Positions 1 through 7,120 of a DNA stretch of 64,000 nucleotides are shown here, piece by piece. A program made the translations under genes and the position numbers. The stretch's first letter is position 1, and each line of letters starts with the position of its first letter. The stretch is from CADEDH01 sp965216205. GTDB lineage: Bacteria > Actinomycetota > Acidimicrobiia > Acidimicrobiales > SZUA-35. The notes beneath the pieces are model-generated. The model was not told the DNA's origin and searched no databases. It worked only from the letters and a program-made list of their open reading frames with translations. The DNA lies in NCBI GenBank assembly GCA_965216205.1, contig OZ244139.1, positions 2,542,001-2,606,000 of the forward strand, given 5' to 3'.

Positions 1-239
1 TCGAGGTCGATTCGCTCGACGAGCTCATGCAGACCGGGTGGAGCATCGTCGTCCAGGGCACGGCGCGCGAGATCGACGGGACAGAGGAACTGCTCGAAGC
101 AGATCATCTGCACGTTCAGCCCTGGGCCGGTGGCCCCAAGCGGCGCTATCTCCGAATCGTCCCCGATCGCATCACCGGTCGCAGGATCCCGAGCATCACA
201 CCGAATCCCCGTCCCCTCGCCCCCGGAGCGGAGTCGTAG
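1..239 (+). CDS. Pyridoxamine 5'-phosphate oxidase-like flavin-binding protein, C-terminal part
   Basis: Only the 3' end is in the window; the frame is open from base 3 and stops at 237-239. The visible 78 residues carry the pattern GWSIVVQGTARE, then about 35 residues on the ending RYLRIVPDRITGRRI. This is the C-terminal strand arrangement of actinobacterial PPOX-type split-barrel proteins (the nitroimidazole-resistance NimA/Rv-type family), which bind FMN or F420. The 20-residue Pro-rich tail after GRRI is typical. The substrate cannot be told. It lies upstream of two universal stress proteins in the same direction but is separated from them by a palindromic box, so it is probably a separate transcription unit. 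Confidence 0.7.
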   Translation, partial: EVDSLDELMQTGWSIVVQGTAREIDGTEELLEADHLHVQPWAGGPKRRYLRIVPDRITGRRIPSITPNPRPLAPGAES

Positions 240-272
240 GCGCAAGTGGCTCGCAAGACCGCCCGATACGAC

Positions 273-286
273 AGGACCACGGACCC
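273..286. promoter_or_regulatory. DosR-like palindromic box, copy 1
   Basis: The sequence AGGACCACGGACCC, followed by TG, matches the island consensus GGGACCTTGGNCCC at 11 of 13 defined positions. It ends 36 bases before the ATG of the first universal stress protein, which fits an activator site just upstream of a promoter. The regulator is not encoded in the window. See the finding on the eight-copy motif. Confidence 0.6.
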
Positions 287-322
287 TGGCACGTGGGACG
301 ACTTCGAGCCCACGATTCAAAC

Positions 323-1102
323 ATGTTCAACGAGGTTCTCGTACCACTCGATGGATCAGCCCGCTCGGCCATCGCCCTCGATCCAGCACGGACGATCGCC
401 GGCCATCTCGGTTCCGAGTTGCGTGTTGCGAGCTTCCATCGGGGCGAGCGGCCGCCAGAACTGGTGGCCGATGTCGTCGCTCAGATGCGGTCGCTCGGCA
501 CCAAACGGACCCGGCTGATCATCGAGCCGGTCGTGTCGACGGTGGCGGAACGCATCGCCGCATCGGTCGAGGATGCCAGGAACCCTCTGATCTGCATGGC
601 GTCACATGGGCGAGGTCGAAGCGCAGCGGTTGTGGGTAGCGTCGCGGCCGAGGTACTGGGACGCGTGCGACGGCCGATCCTGTTGGTTGGCCGGAGCTAC
701 CGACCGACGAGCTTCCGGTCGGGGGCGCCGCTCGTCGTTGCCATCTCCGGCGACGAGTCCGATCGCGAGGTGGTAGCGCCGGCTGGAGCGTTCGCCGGAG
801 CGCTGGATTGTCCCATCGAGATCGTGACGGTCACCAGGGGTAGCGACGAAGCCGACCGAGCCGACACCGTGCTCATCGACAGCCGCCCGGCGGCTGCCCT
901 CGTCCGCCACCTGGAGGCGGTCGATGCCTCGGCGGTGGCCATGGCGACGTACAACCGGCAGGGGTGGAACCGGCTCGTCCACGGCAGCACGACCGCAGCA
1001 GTGCTGCGGGCAGCGCCATGTCCAGTGCTGGCGATCGACTCGTCGAGCGCCCATGAATGGACCTTGGCCCCTGCCACCGACGCCCGGTCGCGATCATCGT
1101 GA
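323..1102 (+). CDS. Universal stress protein, two UspA domains
   Basis: 259 residues. The ATG at 323 starts MFNEVLVPLDGSARS, the canonical first strand of a UspA domain; the frame is open further upstream but that part is not protein-like and contains the palindromic box, so the ATG at 323 is chosen. The first domain covers about residues 1-135 and ends in a degenerate nucleotide loop (SHGRGRSAAVVGSVAAEVL). The second covers about 140-250 and starts PLVVAISGDESD. The second domain lacks a clear GxxGx9GS ATP motif, so it may be structural. It is four bases upstream of the next USP gene, so the two are likely cotranscribed. UspA-family proteins are soluble stress and dormancy proteins. The upstream box suggests control with the rest of the island. 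Confidence 0.85.
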   Translation: MFNEVLVPLDGSARSAIALDPARTIAGHLGSELRVASFHRGERPPELVADVVAQMRSLGTKRTRLIIEPVVSTVAERIAASVEDARNPLICMASHGRGRSAAVVGSVAAEVLGRVRRPILLVGRSYRPTSFRSGAPLVVAISGDESDREVVAPAGAFAGALDCPIEIVTVTRGSDEADRADTVLIDSRPAAALVRHLEAVDASAVAMATYNRQGWNRLVHGSTTAAVLRAAPCPVLAIDSSSAHEWTLAPATDARSRSS

Positions 1103-1106
1103 TCGC

Positions 1107-2033
1107 ATGAGCGAAGCGACACAGCCTGCAGCCCGACCCGCGACACCTGACGGCGCTTCAACGCCGTACGGAATCGTCGTCGGCGTCGACGCATCGCCCG
1201 GTTCGGGGCACGCCTTGGCTTGGGCCGCCAGGCGCACCGACCGTTTCGGCCCGGTCCGACCGATCGTGGCCTGGCAGTATCCGGCCGGCATCTGGTCGGA
1301 GCCGGCATTCGACGGGTCATCGTCCGTCCTCGATGTCGACTTCGCCGAGCTGGCCCGCGAGGAAGCCGAGAAGATGCTGGTTGACATCCCGGAGGGCGAC
1401 CGCCGGGCACTCACGGTGGTCGGTGGGCCTGCAGGACCGGTCATCGTGGACCATGGTGCCACCGCCAACCTGATCGTCGTCGGGACCCGCGGTCGGGGAG
1501 CCTTGGCCGACAACCTCTTGGGATCGGTGAGCTGCCACGTGGTGAACCATGCCCCGGTCCCGGTGGCCGTGGTACCGGGCAGCGCCGAGCTGGCGGACCA
1601 CCACGGTCGCATCGTCGTCGGGGTCGACGGCTCCGACAACGCCACACGGGCGCTCCGCTGGGCCATCGACCACGCGGCGCCCGATTCGGTCGTCGAGGCC
1701 GTTCTCGGCTGGACCCATCAGGTGTCGACGTTGCCGGTTCCCTACGCTGTCCCCCTCGACGATGCCGAGAAGCTCGCCAGCGAGACACTCGACCGTGCGG
1801 TGGCCGAGGCGACCGAGGGGCTGGTGGAACCGTCGCCCACCATCGAGCGTTCGCTGATCTACGGCGACCCTCGGACGGCGCTGCAATCGGAGCTGCCAGA
1901 GGCCGATCTGCTCGTCCTCGGAGCGCGCGGACACCGGGGCGTGGCCCACCTGCTGCTGGGGTCGGTCACCACTGCGCTCATCCACAAGCCACCGATCACG
2001 ACAGTCGTCGTTCCCGACCCGGAGCGGAGGTGA
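1107..2033 (+). CDS. Universal stress protein, two UspA domains
   Basis: 308 residues in the tandem arrangement typical of actinobacterial dormancy USPs (mycobacterial Rv1996/Rv2623 type). Domain 1 runs from YGIVVGVDASPGSG (about residue 21) to the ATP-binding loop GTRGRGALADNLLGSVS. Domain 2 starts at RIVVGVDGSDNATR and ends with GARGHRGVAHLLLGSVT. Both domains keep the G-2X-G-9X-G(S/T) nucleotide motif, so ATP binding is expected, unlike in the preceding paralogue. The ATG at 1107 (MSEATQP) is the first start after the upstream stop and gives the usual length. It is almost certainly in one operon with the preceding gene. A Pro/Ala-rich N-terminal lead of about 20 residues precedes the fold. 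Confidence 0.9.
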   Translation: MSEATQPAARPATPDGASTPYGIVVGVDASPGSGHALAWAARRTDRFGPVRPIVAWQYPAGIWSEPAFDGSSSVLDVDFAELAREEAEKMLVDIPEGDRRALTVVGGPAGPVIVDHGATANLIVVGTRGRGALADNLLGSVSCHVVNHAPVPVAVVPGSAELADHHGRIVVGVDGSDNATRALRWAIDHAAPDSVVEAVLGWTHQVSTLPVPYAVPLDDAEKLASETLDRAVAEATEGLVEPSPTIERSLIYGDPRTALQSELPEADLLVLGARGHRGVAHLLLGSVTTALIHKPPITTVVVPDPERR

Positions 2034-2117
2034 CTGCCACGCTTCGGTTTCACGTCGATCGAGCGAACGTTCCACTGCGCACGGGCGAGCTCCACCGGGC
2101 TCTACCCCTGACGACGG

Positions 2118-2131
2118 GTGACCTTGGTCCC
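2118..2131. promoter_or_regulatory. DosR-like palindromic box, copy 2
   Basis: GTGACCTTGGTCCC followed by TG; the central GACCTTGGTC is a near-perfect palindrome. It lies in the 243-base gap between the second universal stress protein and the DUF302 gene, ending 145 bases before that gene's ATG, so a long leader is implied. Apart from this box I see no gene in 2034-2276. Confidence 0.6.
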
Positions 2132-2276
2132 TGCCCATCAGCGCGACGATCGTCGAAGATGACGTGGTGGGCTCTCGATCACGCACGCTACGACTGGCCT
2201 CCGTGGCCAGCATCGGGATCGAGATCCGCCACACGACACCGCCGGTCAGCGCAGGCCGGGAGAGGGAGGAAAGACG

Positions 2277-3152
2277 ATGACGTTCGCACGCAGCACCAGC
2301 TCAGACCAGCCCTATGAGACCGCCGTCGAGGCGTGCCGCGAGGCACTGCGAGCGGAGGGTTTCGGGATCCTGACCGAGATCGATCTCGCCGCCACCCTCA
2401 CAGCCAAACTGGGGATCGAGCACGAGCCGTACCTGATTCTCGGAGCCTGCCATCCGTCGAGCGCCAAGGAGCTGATCGACAACCGACCGGAGCTCGGCGT
2501 ATTGCTGCCCTGCAACGTGACCGTCTCGGTCGAGGACGGCCGGACGGTGATCCGTGCGATGGACCCGGAGGTCGCCTTGACTGCGGCACTCGGCACAGGC
2601 CCGGGTGAACGGGCGGGCGACTGCGCCGTCCGGGAGATCGCGGCCGACATCGCCCAGCGACTGGAGCGAGCGGTGGCGCGGGCGACCCAGCGCGAATCGG
2701 CGGCGGCCGGCGAAGGAGCGGCGGCTCGCTCGGCTGCACTGCGGACGGCGGCCGACAAGCGAATCGAGCTCCAGCAGGCGGTGTCGCTGGTCGAGCAGGT
2801 AGCGGCGTCGCCGTGGGCGCTGCCCGACTGGCGGATGAGCCTCGTGGCCGCGCTCGAGCAGCTCCAGATCGCGCTGGGGGAGCATGCGGACGAGGTCGAG
2901 GGCGAGCGCGGGCTGCTGGCCGAGCTCTTGGCCCGGGCACCCCGGCTCGCCAACCGGATCGAATCTGTCGAAGCCGAGCATCCAGTGCTGGCCAGCCAGA
3001 TCACGACCGCGATCGACGTCGTCACCGGCCACGACGACGTCGAGGAGATTCGCTCGACCGTGCTCGGCACGCTCCTCGCCATCGCCCGGCACCGGCAGGC
3101 CGGCGCCGATCTCGTCTACGAGGCCTACGACGTCGACATCGGCGGTCAATAG
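2277..3152 (+). CDS. DUF302 protein with helical C-terminal domain
   Basis: 291 residues. Residues about 15-135 are a DUF302 domain: it has the diagnostic EALRAEGFGILTEIDL near residue 20, YLILGACHPSSAKEL in the middle and GVLLPCNVTVS before the end. DUF302 is a small alpha/beta fold of unknown biochemical role, often found in stress clusters. Residues about 150-291 form an Ala/Glu/Arg-rich helical region ending in a conserved-looking RHRQAGADLVYEAYDVDIGG; helices of this sort occur in hemerythrin-like proteins, but no HxxxE iron-ligand pattern is visible. The start at 2277 is supported by a strong Shine-Dalgarno (GGGAGGAAAGACG before ATG). Function unknown; a role in the dormancy response is inferred from the neighbours and the upstream box. 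Confidence 0.85.
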   Translation: MTFARSTSSDQPYETAVEACREALRAEGFGILTEIDLAATLTAKLGIEHEPYLILGACHPSSAKELIDNRPELGVLLPCNVTVSVEDGRTVIRAMDPEVALTAALGTGPGERAGDCAVREIAADIAQRLERAVARATQRESAAAGEGAAARSAALRTAADKRIELQQAVSLVEQVAASPWALPDWRMSLVAALEQLQIALGEHADEVEGERGLLAELLARAPRLANRIESVEAEHPVLASQITTAIDVVTGHDDVEEIRSTVLGTLLAIARHRQAGADLVYEAYDVDIGGQ

Positions 3153-3225
3153 CTGGGGCTCGCTGCCTCGCGGTCACGGCGAGCTCGGCGCGCCTCGGCC
3201 TTCGCCACCCGGCGCGATCGCCATC

Positions 3226-3795
3226 GTGCGGACAGGTGCCGTCGTCGATGTCAGAATCCTTGACATCGAACGGCCGCAACGCCTCTTCCTCGCCGTCCGT
3301 CCTCCTCGTGGGGTCGTCGACCGGCTGGCGCAGCTGCCGCGCCCGGAGACCGAGGGAATCCGTTGGGTCCCGACCGCCAACTGGCACGTCACGCTCCGGT
3401 TCCTGGGATCGGCGTTGGCGGACGAGATCGTCGATGCGGTAGACGCTGCAGTGCTTCCCCGACCGACAACGGTCCGGTTGGGGCCTGAGGTCACGCGCCG
3501 TTGGCGGGTGCTCCTGCTACCCGCCCAGGGCCTCGACGAGCTGGCTTTCGAGCTCGCCGAGATCACGAGAGATCTCGGCACGAATCGCGACGTGCGACCG
3601 TTCGTCGGGCATCTCACTCTGGCTCGAACCCACAATGGGCGAACCCGGTGTGCGCTCATCGGTCACCGCTTCGACGCCGAGTTCCCCGGTCCGGCGATCG
3701 AGCTGCTCGCGAGCGAACAGACCGATCACGGACACCGCTACACCGCGATCCACCGCTGGCCGCCGACCGGACAAGGCCAGACAGAGCAGCCATGA
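3226..3795 (+). CDS. thpR: RNA 2',3'-cyclic phosphodiesterase (2'-5' RNA ligase family)
   Basis: 189 residues from a GTG at 3226, the only plausible start before the conserved RLFLAVRPP strand. The two catalytic HxT tetrapeptides of the 2H phosphoesterase superfamily are visible: HVTLRFLG (about residue 54) and HLTLAR (about residue 132). The family hydrolyses 2',3'-cyclic phosphate RNA ends and can ligate 2'-5' tRNA halves in vitro. Length fits the usual 175-195. It follows the DUF302 gene by 73 bases in the same direction and has no palindromic box of its own, so it may be read through from the upstream promoter. A link to RNA turnover during dormancy is inference. Confidence 0.88.
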   Translation: MRTGAVVDVRILDIERPQRLFLAVRPPRGVVDRLAQLPRPETEGIRWVPTANWHVTLRFLGSALADEIVDAVDAAVLPRPTTVRLGPEVTRRWRVLLLPAQGLDELAFELAEITRDLGTNRDVRPFVGHLTLARTHNGRTRCALIGHRFDAEFPGPAIELLASEQTDHGHRYTAIHRWPPTGQGQTEQP

Positions 3796-3839
3796 GGAGC
3801 CATGAGGAACCATCACCGGGCGTCCACTTCGTCACGGGT

Positions 3840-3853
3840 GGGACCTTGGACCC
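3840..3853. promoter_or_regulatory. DosR-like palindromic box, copy 3 (exact consensus)
   Basis: GGGACCTTGGACCC followed by TGG, the best consensus match in the window. It lies 45 bases after thpR and has no convincing protein gene downstream on either strand (the next gene, the avidin-like one, converges on it). It could drive a small RNA covering 3857-3986. Confidence 0.6.
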
Positions 3854-3889
3854 TGGGACGGCGCGACCAACGCGTTCATGATGGACCTC

Positions 3890-3959
3890 AGCCTCCGGGA
3901 GCAACTCCGCCCCCTGGACTCGTGCCCCGCCACGCCCAGGCCCCCGACTCCCGGAGGCT
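3890..3959. ncRNA. Candidate structured RNA or bidirectional terminator
   Basis: A perfect 12-bp inverted repeat, AGCCTCCGGGAG at 3890-3901 and its complement at 3948-3959, encloses a second stem CCTGG/CCAGG at 3913-3917 and 3936-3940. The element starts 37 bases after an exact copy of the island's palindromic box, and the stretch 3857-3986 lacks a believable protein gene. Either it is a box-controlled small RNA, or the hairpin only terminates thpR (rightward) and the avidin-like gene (leftward, stop at 3987). There is no T-run on either side. Confidence 0.4.
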
Positions 3960-3986
3960 TCCAAACCAGGTCATCCCTCCCCGTGC

Positions 3987-4400
3987 TCAGGCCTCGCGAT
4001 GGAACTCGTCGCCGCCCGTCAGGACCGCCCCCCAGGTGTCGGCCTCGCTGTGGGGGTCCTTCACCGGTCGGGCGAGGTGCCACACGGTGATCAGGCGCTC
4101 GCCGTGCTCGTCGTCGGTCACGTGGTGGCCCGTCCAGGATGCCACCGAGCCCCGCCGCCCGAAGTCGACGCAGAACGAGAACGCGTCGCCTTCGACGAAT
4201 CCGCTCACCTCGAATCCCGCCGTCGGATCAGCCAGCCCGACGCCGCTGTGGAAGGTGCCTCTGACGTGGTGCCGGGCATCCACCTCCAGCTCCATCGTCG
4301 AGCCGACGCGGTTTCGCCACCGGCCAGCCACGGCAGAACCGGTTTGGCGCGGCCTGTCGTTCGTGCGAACAGCGTCGTTCAGAATCGTTTCGAGAAACAT
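3987..4400 (-). CDS. Avidin/streptavidin family biotin-binding protein, no signal peptide
   Basis: 137 residues. The chain follows the avidin beta-barrel: GRWRNRVGSTMEL (residues 26-38), GTFHSGVG (48-55), SVASWTGHHV (85-94), LITVWHLA (103-110), DTWGAVLTGGDEF (121-133). Aligned by eye with streptavidin, the biotin contacts correspond as N23=N30, S27=S34, S45=S52, V47=V54, S88=S85, W92=W89, W108=W107, L110=L109, W120=W123, D128=D131. Y43 becomes F50, T90 becomes Ala, and the W79 position appears to be a small or aliphatic residue. The ATG at 4400 follows ACTGGAGGCTGCACG, a good ribosome site, and gives no signal peptide, whereas most characterised avidins are exported. A stress-island palindrome lies 51 bases upstream. 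Biotin binding is predicted, not shown. Confidence 0.85.
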   Translation of the reverse strand: MFLETILNDAVRTNDRPRQTGSAVAGRWRNRVGSTMELEVDARHHVRGTFHSGVGLADPTAGFEVSGFVEGDAFSFCVDFGRRGSVASWTGHHVTDDEHGERLITVWHLARPVKDPHSEADTWGAVLTGGDEFHREA

Positions 4401-4451
4401 CGTGCAGCCTCCAGTCCCGAACAAGATGCGCCCGTCGGTGTGTCGCGACCA

Positions 4452-4465
4452 GAGACCTTGGACTC
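4452..4465. promoter_or_regulatory. DosR-like palindromic box, copy 4
   Basis: GAGACCTTGGACTC, flanked to give the symmetrical arms CAGAG and CTCTG. It is 51 bases upstream of the leftward avidin-like start at 4400 and downstream of the CBS gene, so it most likely serves the avidin-like gene. Confidence 0.55.
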
Positions 4466-4529
4466 TGATCGCCGAGGATGGGTCGCCGACCGGGCGCTCG
4501 GCCGCCACCCGACCGGTGGGCCCGGGCGG

Positions 4530-4907
4530 TCAGACCGTCAAGACGTAGAGCAGATCGAGGCTCGACAGCATCCCGATCACTTCGTCGGAGCGGTTCTCGG
4601 TCACCAGCAGGTGGTGGATGTGCTCGCTCCGCATCAGCTCAGCCGCCGCGGCGACCGATGCGCCGACATCGATCGTCACCGGTGGGTGGACGCAGAGATC
4701 GCCCAGGTTCTCGTAGCTGAGGTGGTCAGCGCAGTCGGCCAGGGTCACGACGCCGACCGCCCGGCCCTCGTCCAGGATCGGCAGGGCATGCAGGCCGGAG
4801 TCGGTGATGATCTGGCGAGCCCGGTGGATGGTGTCGACCGTGCCGAGGGTGATCAGGTCGCCGGTCATGAGATCGCCGATCGTTCGGATGTCTGGCTTGG
4901 ACGTCAC
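4530..4907 (-). CDS. Two-CBS-domain protein (Hrp1-like)
   Basis: 125 residues made almost entirely of a CBS pair: domain 1 from TIGDLMTGDLITLGTVDTIH (about residue 9) to GVVTLADCAD, and domain 2 from VHPPVTIDVGASVAAAAELM to GMLSSLDLLYVL. CBS pairs bind adenine nucleotides. A stand-alone pair of this size is like mycobacterial Hrp1 (Rv2626c), a DosR-regulon member. The GTG start at 4907 has a GGAG six bases upstream. It is the first gene leftward from a divergent region that holds two palindromic boxes. Ligand and partner are unknown. Confidence 0.85.
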   Translation of the reverse strand: MTSKPDIRTIGDLMTGDLITLGTVDTIHRARQIITDSGLHALPILDEGRAVGVVTLADCADHLSYENLGDLCVHPPVTIDVGASVAAAAELMRSEHIHHLLVTENRSDEVIGMLSSLDLLYVLTV

Positions 4908-4962
4908 GTTGGGCTCCGTTCATCTGGGGTTTGAGCGTGACCCGAGACCGGCGACCCGGGAA

Positions 4963-4976
4963 GGGTCGTTGGTCCC
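4963..4976. promoter_or_regulatory. DosR-like palindromic box, copy 5
   Basis: GGGTCGTTGGTCCC followed by TG, 55 bases upstream of the leftward CBS gene start (4907). Its right half, read leftward as CAGGGACC, is the best-conserved part. It shares the divergent region 4908-5064 with copy 6. Confidence 0.55.
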
Positions 4977-5015
4977 TGTGGACCATCGCCTCTGCCCCCG
5001 TCGTCGGTCCGCCAG

Positions 5016-5029
5016 AGGACTTGGGACCC
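5016..5029. promoter_or_regulatory. DosR-like palindromic box, copy 6
   Basis: AGGACTTGGGACCC followed by TGG, 35 bases before the ATG of the rightward membrane protein gene (5065). With copy 5 it gives the divergent region one box per direction. It is the copy closest in its left half to the mycobacterial GGGACT half-site. Confidence 0.5.
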
Positions 5030-5064
5030 TGGTGCTCCCTTGACGCGAGGTGGAACGTCGAACC

Positions 5065-5526
5065 ATGGAAACCGTGGAGTCGCCACCGTCGAGACCCGAC
5101 CAGTCGCGGCGATCCCGGTCCGGACGGATTGGTCACGTCGTCGCCATCGTCGTGAACGTCGGCCTGCTCTTCGTCGCCCGAAATCTCCTCGACTGGGACG
5201 TGTTGTCGTTTCTCACCTCGGCGTGGAACGACGTGCGGCCGGCGATCACCGTCGCCCTCCTGGTCGCGATCGTCGTTCACGCCGTCCAGTTGGGCTGGAC
5301 CGCCGAGTGGATCAGGATCAGCACCGACGGGCTGGCGGCTGCTGCGAGCTGCTGGGCCTCGATCCGGTTGTTCCAGGTGTTTCCCTTCGAGTTCGACCCT
5401 GCCGGATACCGGTGGGACCTCGTCCTGCGTGCCGGACTGATCATCGCAATCACCGGGGCGGGGCTCGCGGCGCTCGTCACCCCGCTCCGACTTCTGTCGA
5501 TCAGCTCGACCGACGGGCGCGATTGA
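5065..5526 (+). CDS. Small membrane protein of unknown function
   Basis: 153 residues. After a 25-residue charged, Ser/Arg-rich N-terminus come hydrophobic segments at about 25-45 (HVVAIVVNVGLLFVA), 58-80 (ITVALLVAIVVHAVQLGW), 88-107 and 124-146 (LVLRAGLIIAITGAGLAALV), so three to four membrane passes. I do not recognise the family. A GTG at 5050 is an alternative in-frame start; the ATG at 5065 is preferred because of spacing from the palindromic box at 5016-5029. Membrane proteins of similar size, with no known function, occur in mycobacterial dormancy regulons. Its neighbours are the CBS protein (divergent) and the hibernation factor (downstream, with its own box). Confidence 0.7.
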   Translation: METVESPPSRPDQSRRSRSGRIGHVVAIVVNVGLLFVARNLLDWDVLSFLTSAWNDVRPAITVALLVAIVVHAVQLGWTAEWIRISTDGLAAAASCWASIRLFQVFPFEFDPAGYRWDLVLRAGLIIAITGAGLAALVTPLRLLSISSTDGRD

Positions 5527-5546
5527 CGAGCTCAGCGGATCATGAA

Positions 5547-5560
5547 GGGACCATCGGCCC
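5547..5560. promoter_or_regulatory. DosR-like palindromic box, copy 7
   Basis: GGGACCATCGGCCC followed by TG, ending 56 bases before the ATG at 5617. An earlier in-frame ATG at 5542 would put this box inside the coding sequence, so the box helps decide the start of the next gene. Confidence 0.6.
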
Positions 5561-5616
5561 TGACCGCCATCGTCTCGGGAGGGGAAGGTGAAGGTGGTCC
5601 GAGACGGGAGCCCCCC

Positions 5617-7047
5617 ATGCCAACAGGTCGAGTTCTACGCATCGACGACGATCGCCGGGTCGTCTACCTCACTCGAAACGGCCGCACCTTCGCTGCGCCG
5701 TTCGCCGAGGTCGAGCCCCATGCCCGGGTGCCCAGCGCCAGGGTCGAGTTCCGGCTCGTCCGGAGGCACGGGGAGGAGGCGGCGAGCGACGTCCGGCTCC
5801 GGTCCGGTACCCGCACCAACCGCCGCCAACGGCGCTTCGGCGACCTCACCGGTGCTCGCCGACCCGGAGCGAAGACATCGACGATCGCCAGCAGGAACCT
5901 GGGGGTCGACACCGCCACGCCACCCGCTCGGGTCGTCGTGGCGTGGCTCGAAGCCATCGACGACCTCGATCTCGACGGAGCCGTCGCCCTCTACCGTCCC
6001 GACGGTGTGCTGCACACGGCCGACGGCGACATCTCGGGTCGCCGCCACATCCGGGCTGCGCTCGAACGCCTGCCGGCGACCTATCCGGAGATGGGTTCGG
6101 GTGACCTCCGGGGACTCGGGCGATACGTGCGGGTTGCCTGGACTGGCGATGGTGAGGCCGATGACGGTCGCTACATCGTGTTCGTGGTCGACCGGGGTTC
6201 GATCGCCGAGCAGTGGATCGATGTCGAACCGGACTCGACGGAGCCGACTGCGCAGGACGCCGAGTCGATCGCGCCGCCACGGCAGGTGGTGCTCAGCGGT
6301 TCGGTACCCGACTCGGCGAGGGGCTACGCGGAGGATCGGATCGACCATCTGATCGACACGCTCGGCCTGCCGGCTCGGTTCGTGAGGCTCAAGCTGACCC
6401 GGATCGAGAATCCCGCCGCCGAGCGGTGGGCGATGGCGGAGGTGGTGCTCGACGTGGCGACCGGGTTGGTCCGGGCCCACGCCTCCGCGCCGAGCTGGAC
6501 CGAGGCGATCGACCACGTCGTCGAACGAGCACGGGTCCGGGTCGGTCACGATCGCAGTCGCCGGCGCCATCGCCGCCGGGGTGGTCGACTGCAGGTGCCG
6601 GCCTCCCTCGATCGGACTGCGCCGGGGCCGCTCGACGCCGTACGGGATCAGGGCTCGAGCGCCCCTCGAATCGTCCGCCACCGTTCCTACGCTCCCGACG
6701 AGCTCACCGTGGACGAGGCGGCGTGGGATCTCTCGATGCTCGACTACGACTTCCTCCTGTTCGTCGAGGCCTTGACCGGCGACGATGCCCTGATCGAGCG
6801 GACCAGCGACGCCGGGCTGGTTCTCCGCCTTCGCAACGGTGAGGCCGAGCGAGCGCTGAGCGACTCGGTGAACGACGTCGCCGCTGCGACCTCGCCGACG
6901 CCCGAGCTGGAGGTCGAGGAGGCCGTCGACCTCCTCGTCGGAAGTGGCGAGCAGGTTGTGTTCTTCGTCGACCGGGCCTCCGGGCGGGGTTGTGCGGTCC
7001 ACCGTCGCTACGACGGTGATCTGGGTGTGATAACACCGCCCGCATGA
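5617..7047 (+). CDS. Multi-domain ribosome hibernation factor (HPF/RaiA family)
   Basis: 476 residues from the ATG at 5617, which has GGGAG six bases upstream. Four parts are visible. Residues 1-61 look like a degenerate cold-shock OB fold (opening MPTGRVLRID, later ARVEFRLVRR), without the RNP motifs. Residues about 104-205 resemble a SnoaL/NTF2-like domain (VVAWLEAIDDLDLDGAVALY). Residues about 222-320 are an S30AE/HPF domain (RQVVLSGSVPDSARGYAEDR). Residues about 350-405 and 425-476 are two successive HPF C-terminal dimerisation domains (for example HRSYAPDELTVDEAAWDLSM, then QVVFFVDRASGRGCAVHRRY). HPF proteins bind the 30S decoding region and drive 100S dimers in resting cells. Double C-terminal domains occur in mycobacterial relatives; the OB and SnoaL additions are unusual. 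Confidence 0.85.
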   Translation: MPTGRVLRIDDDRRVVYLTRNGRTFAAPFAEVEPHARVPSARVEFRLVRRHGEEAASDVRLRSGTRTNRRQRRFGDLTGARRPGAKTSTIASRNLGVDTATPPARVVVAWLEAIDDLDLDGAVALYRPDGVLHTADGDISGRRHIRAALERLPATYPEMGSGDLRGLGRYVRVAWTGDGEADDGRYIVFVVDRGSIAEQWIDVEPDSTEPTAQDAESIAPPRQVVLSGSVPDSARGYAEDRIDHLIDTLGLPARFVRLKLTRIENPAAERWAMAEVVLDVATGLVRAHASAPSWTEAIDHVVERARVRVGHDRSRRRHRRRGGRLQVPASLDRTAPGPLDAVRDQGSSAPRIVRHRSYAPDELTVDEAAWDLSMLDYDFLLFVEALTGDDALIERTSDAGLVLRLRNGEAERALSDSVNDVAAATSPTPELEVEEAVDLLVGSGEQVVFFVDRASGRGCAVHRRYDGDLGVITPPA

Positions 7048-7120
7048 GGTGAGGACCGACCGCTCCGTCGTCGTCGGGCCTCCTCGGCGGCGACGTGGTC
7101 GCCGATGCCGAGGCGGATGA

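Noticed and set aside
3878..4090. Possible small protein gene directly after box copy 3
   Set aside because: It has no ribosome site, a Pro/Arg-rich translation and overlaps the avidin-like gene; a structured RNA or terminator fits better.
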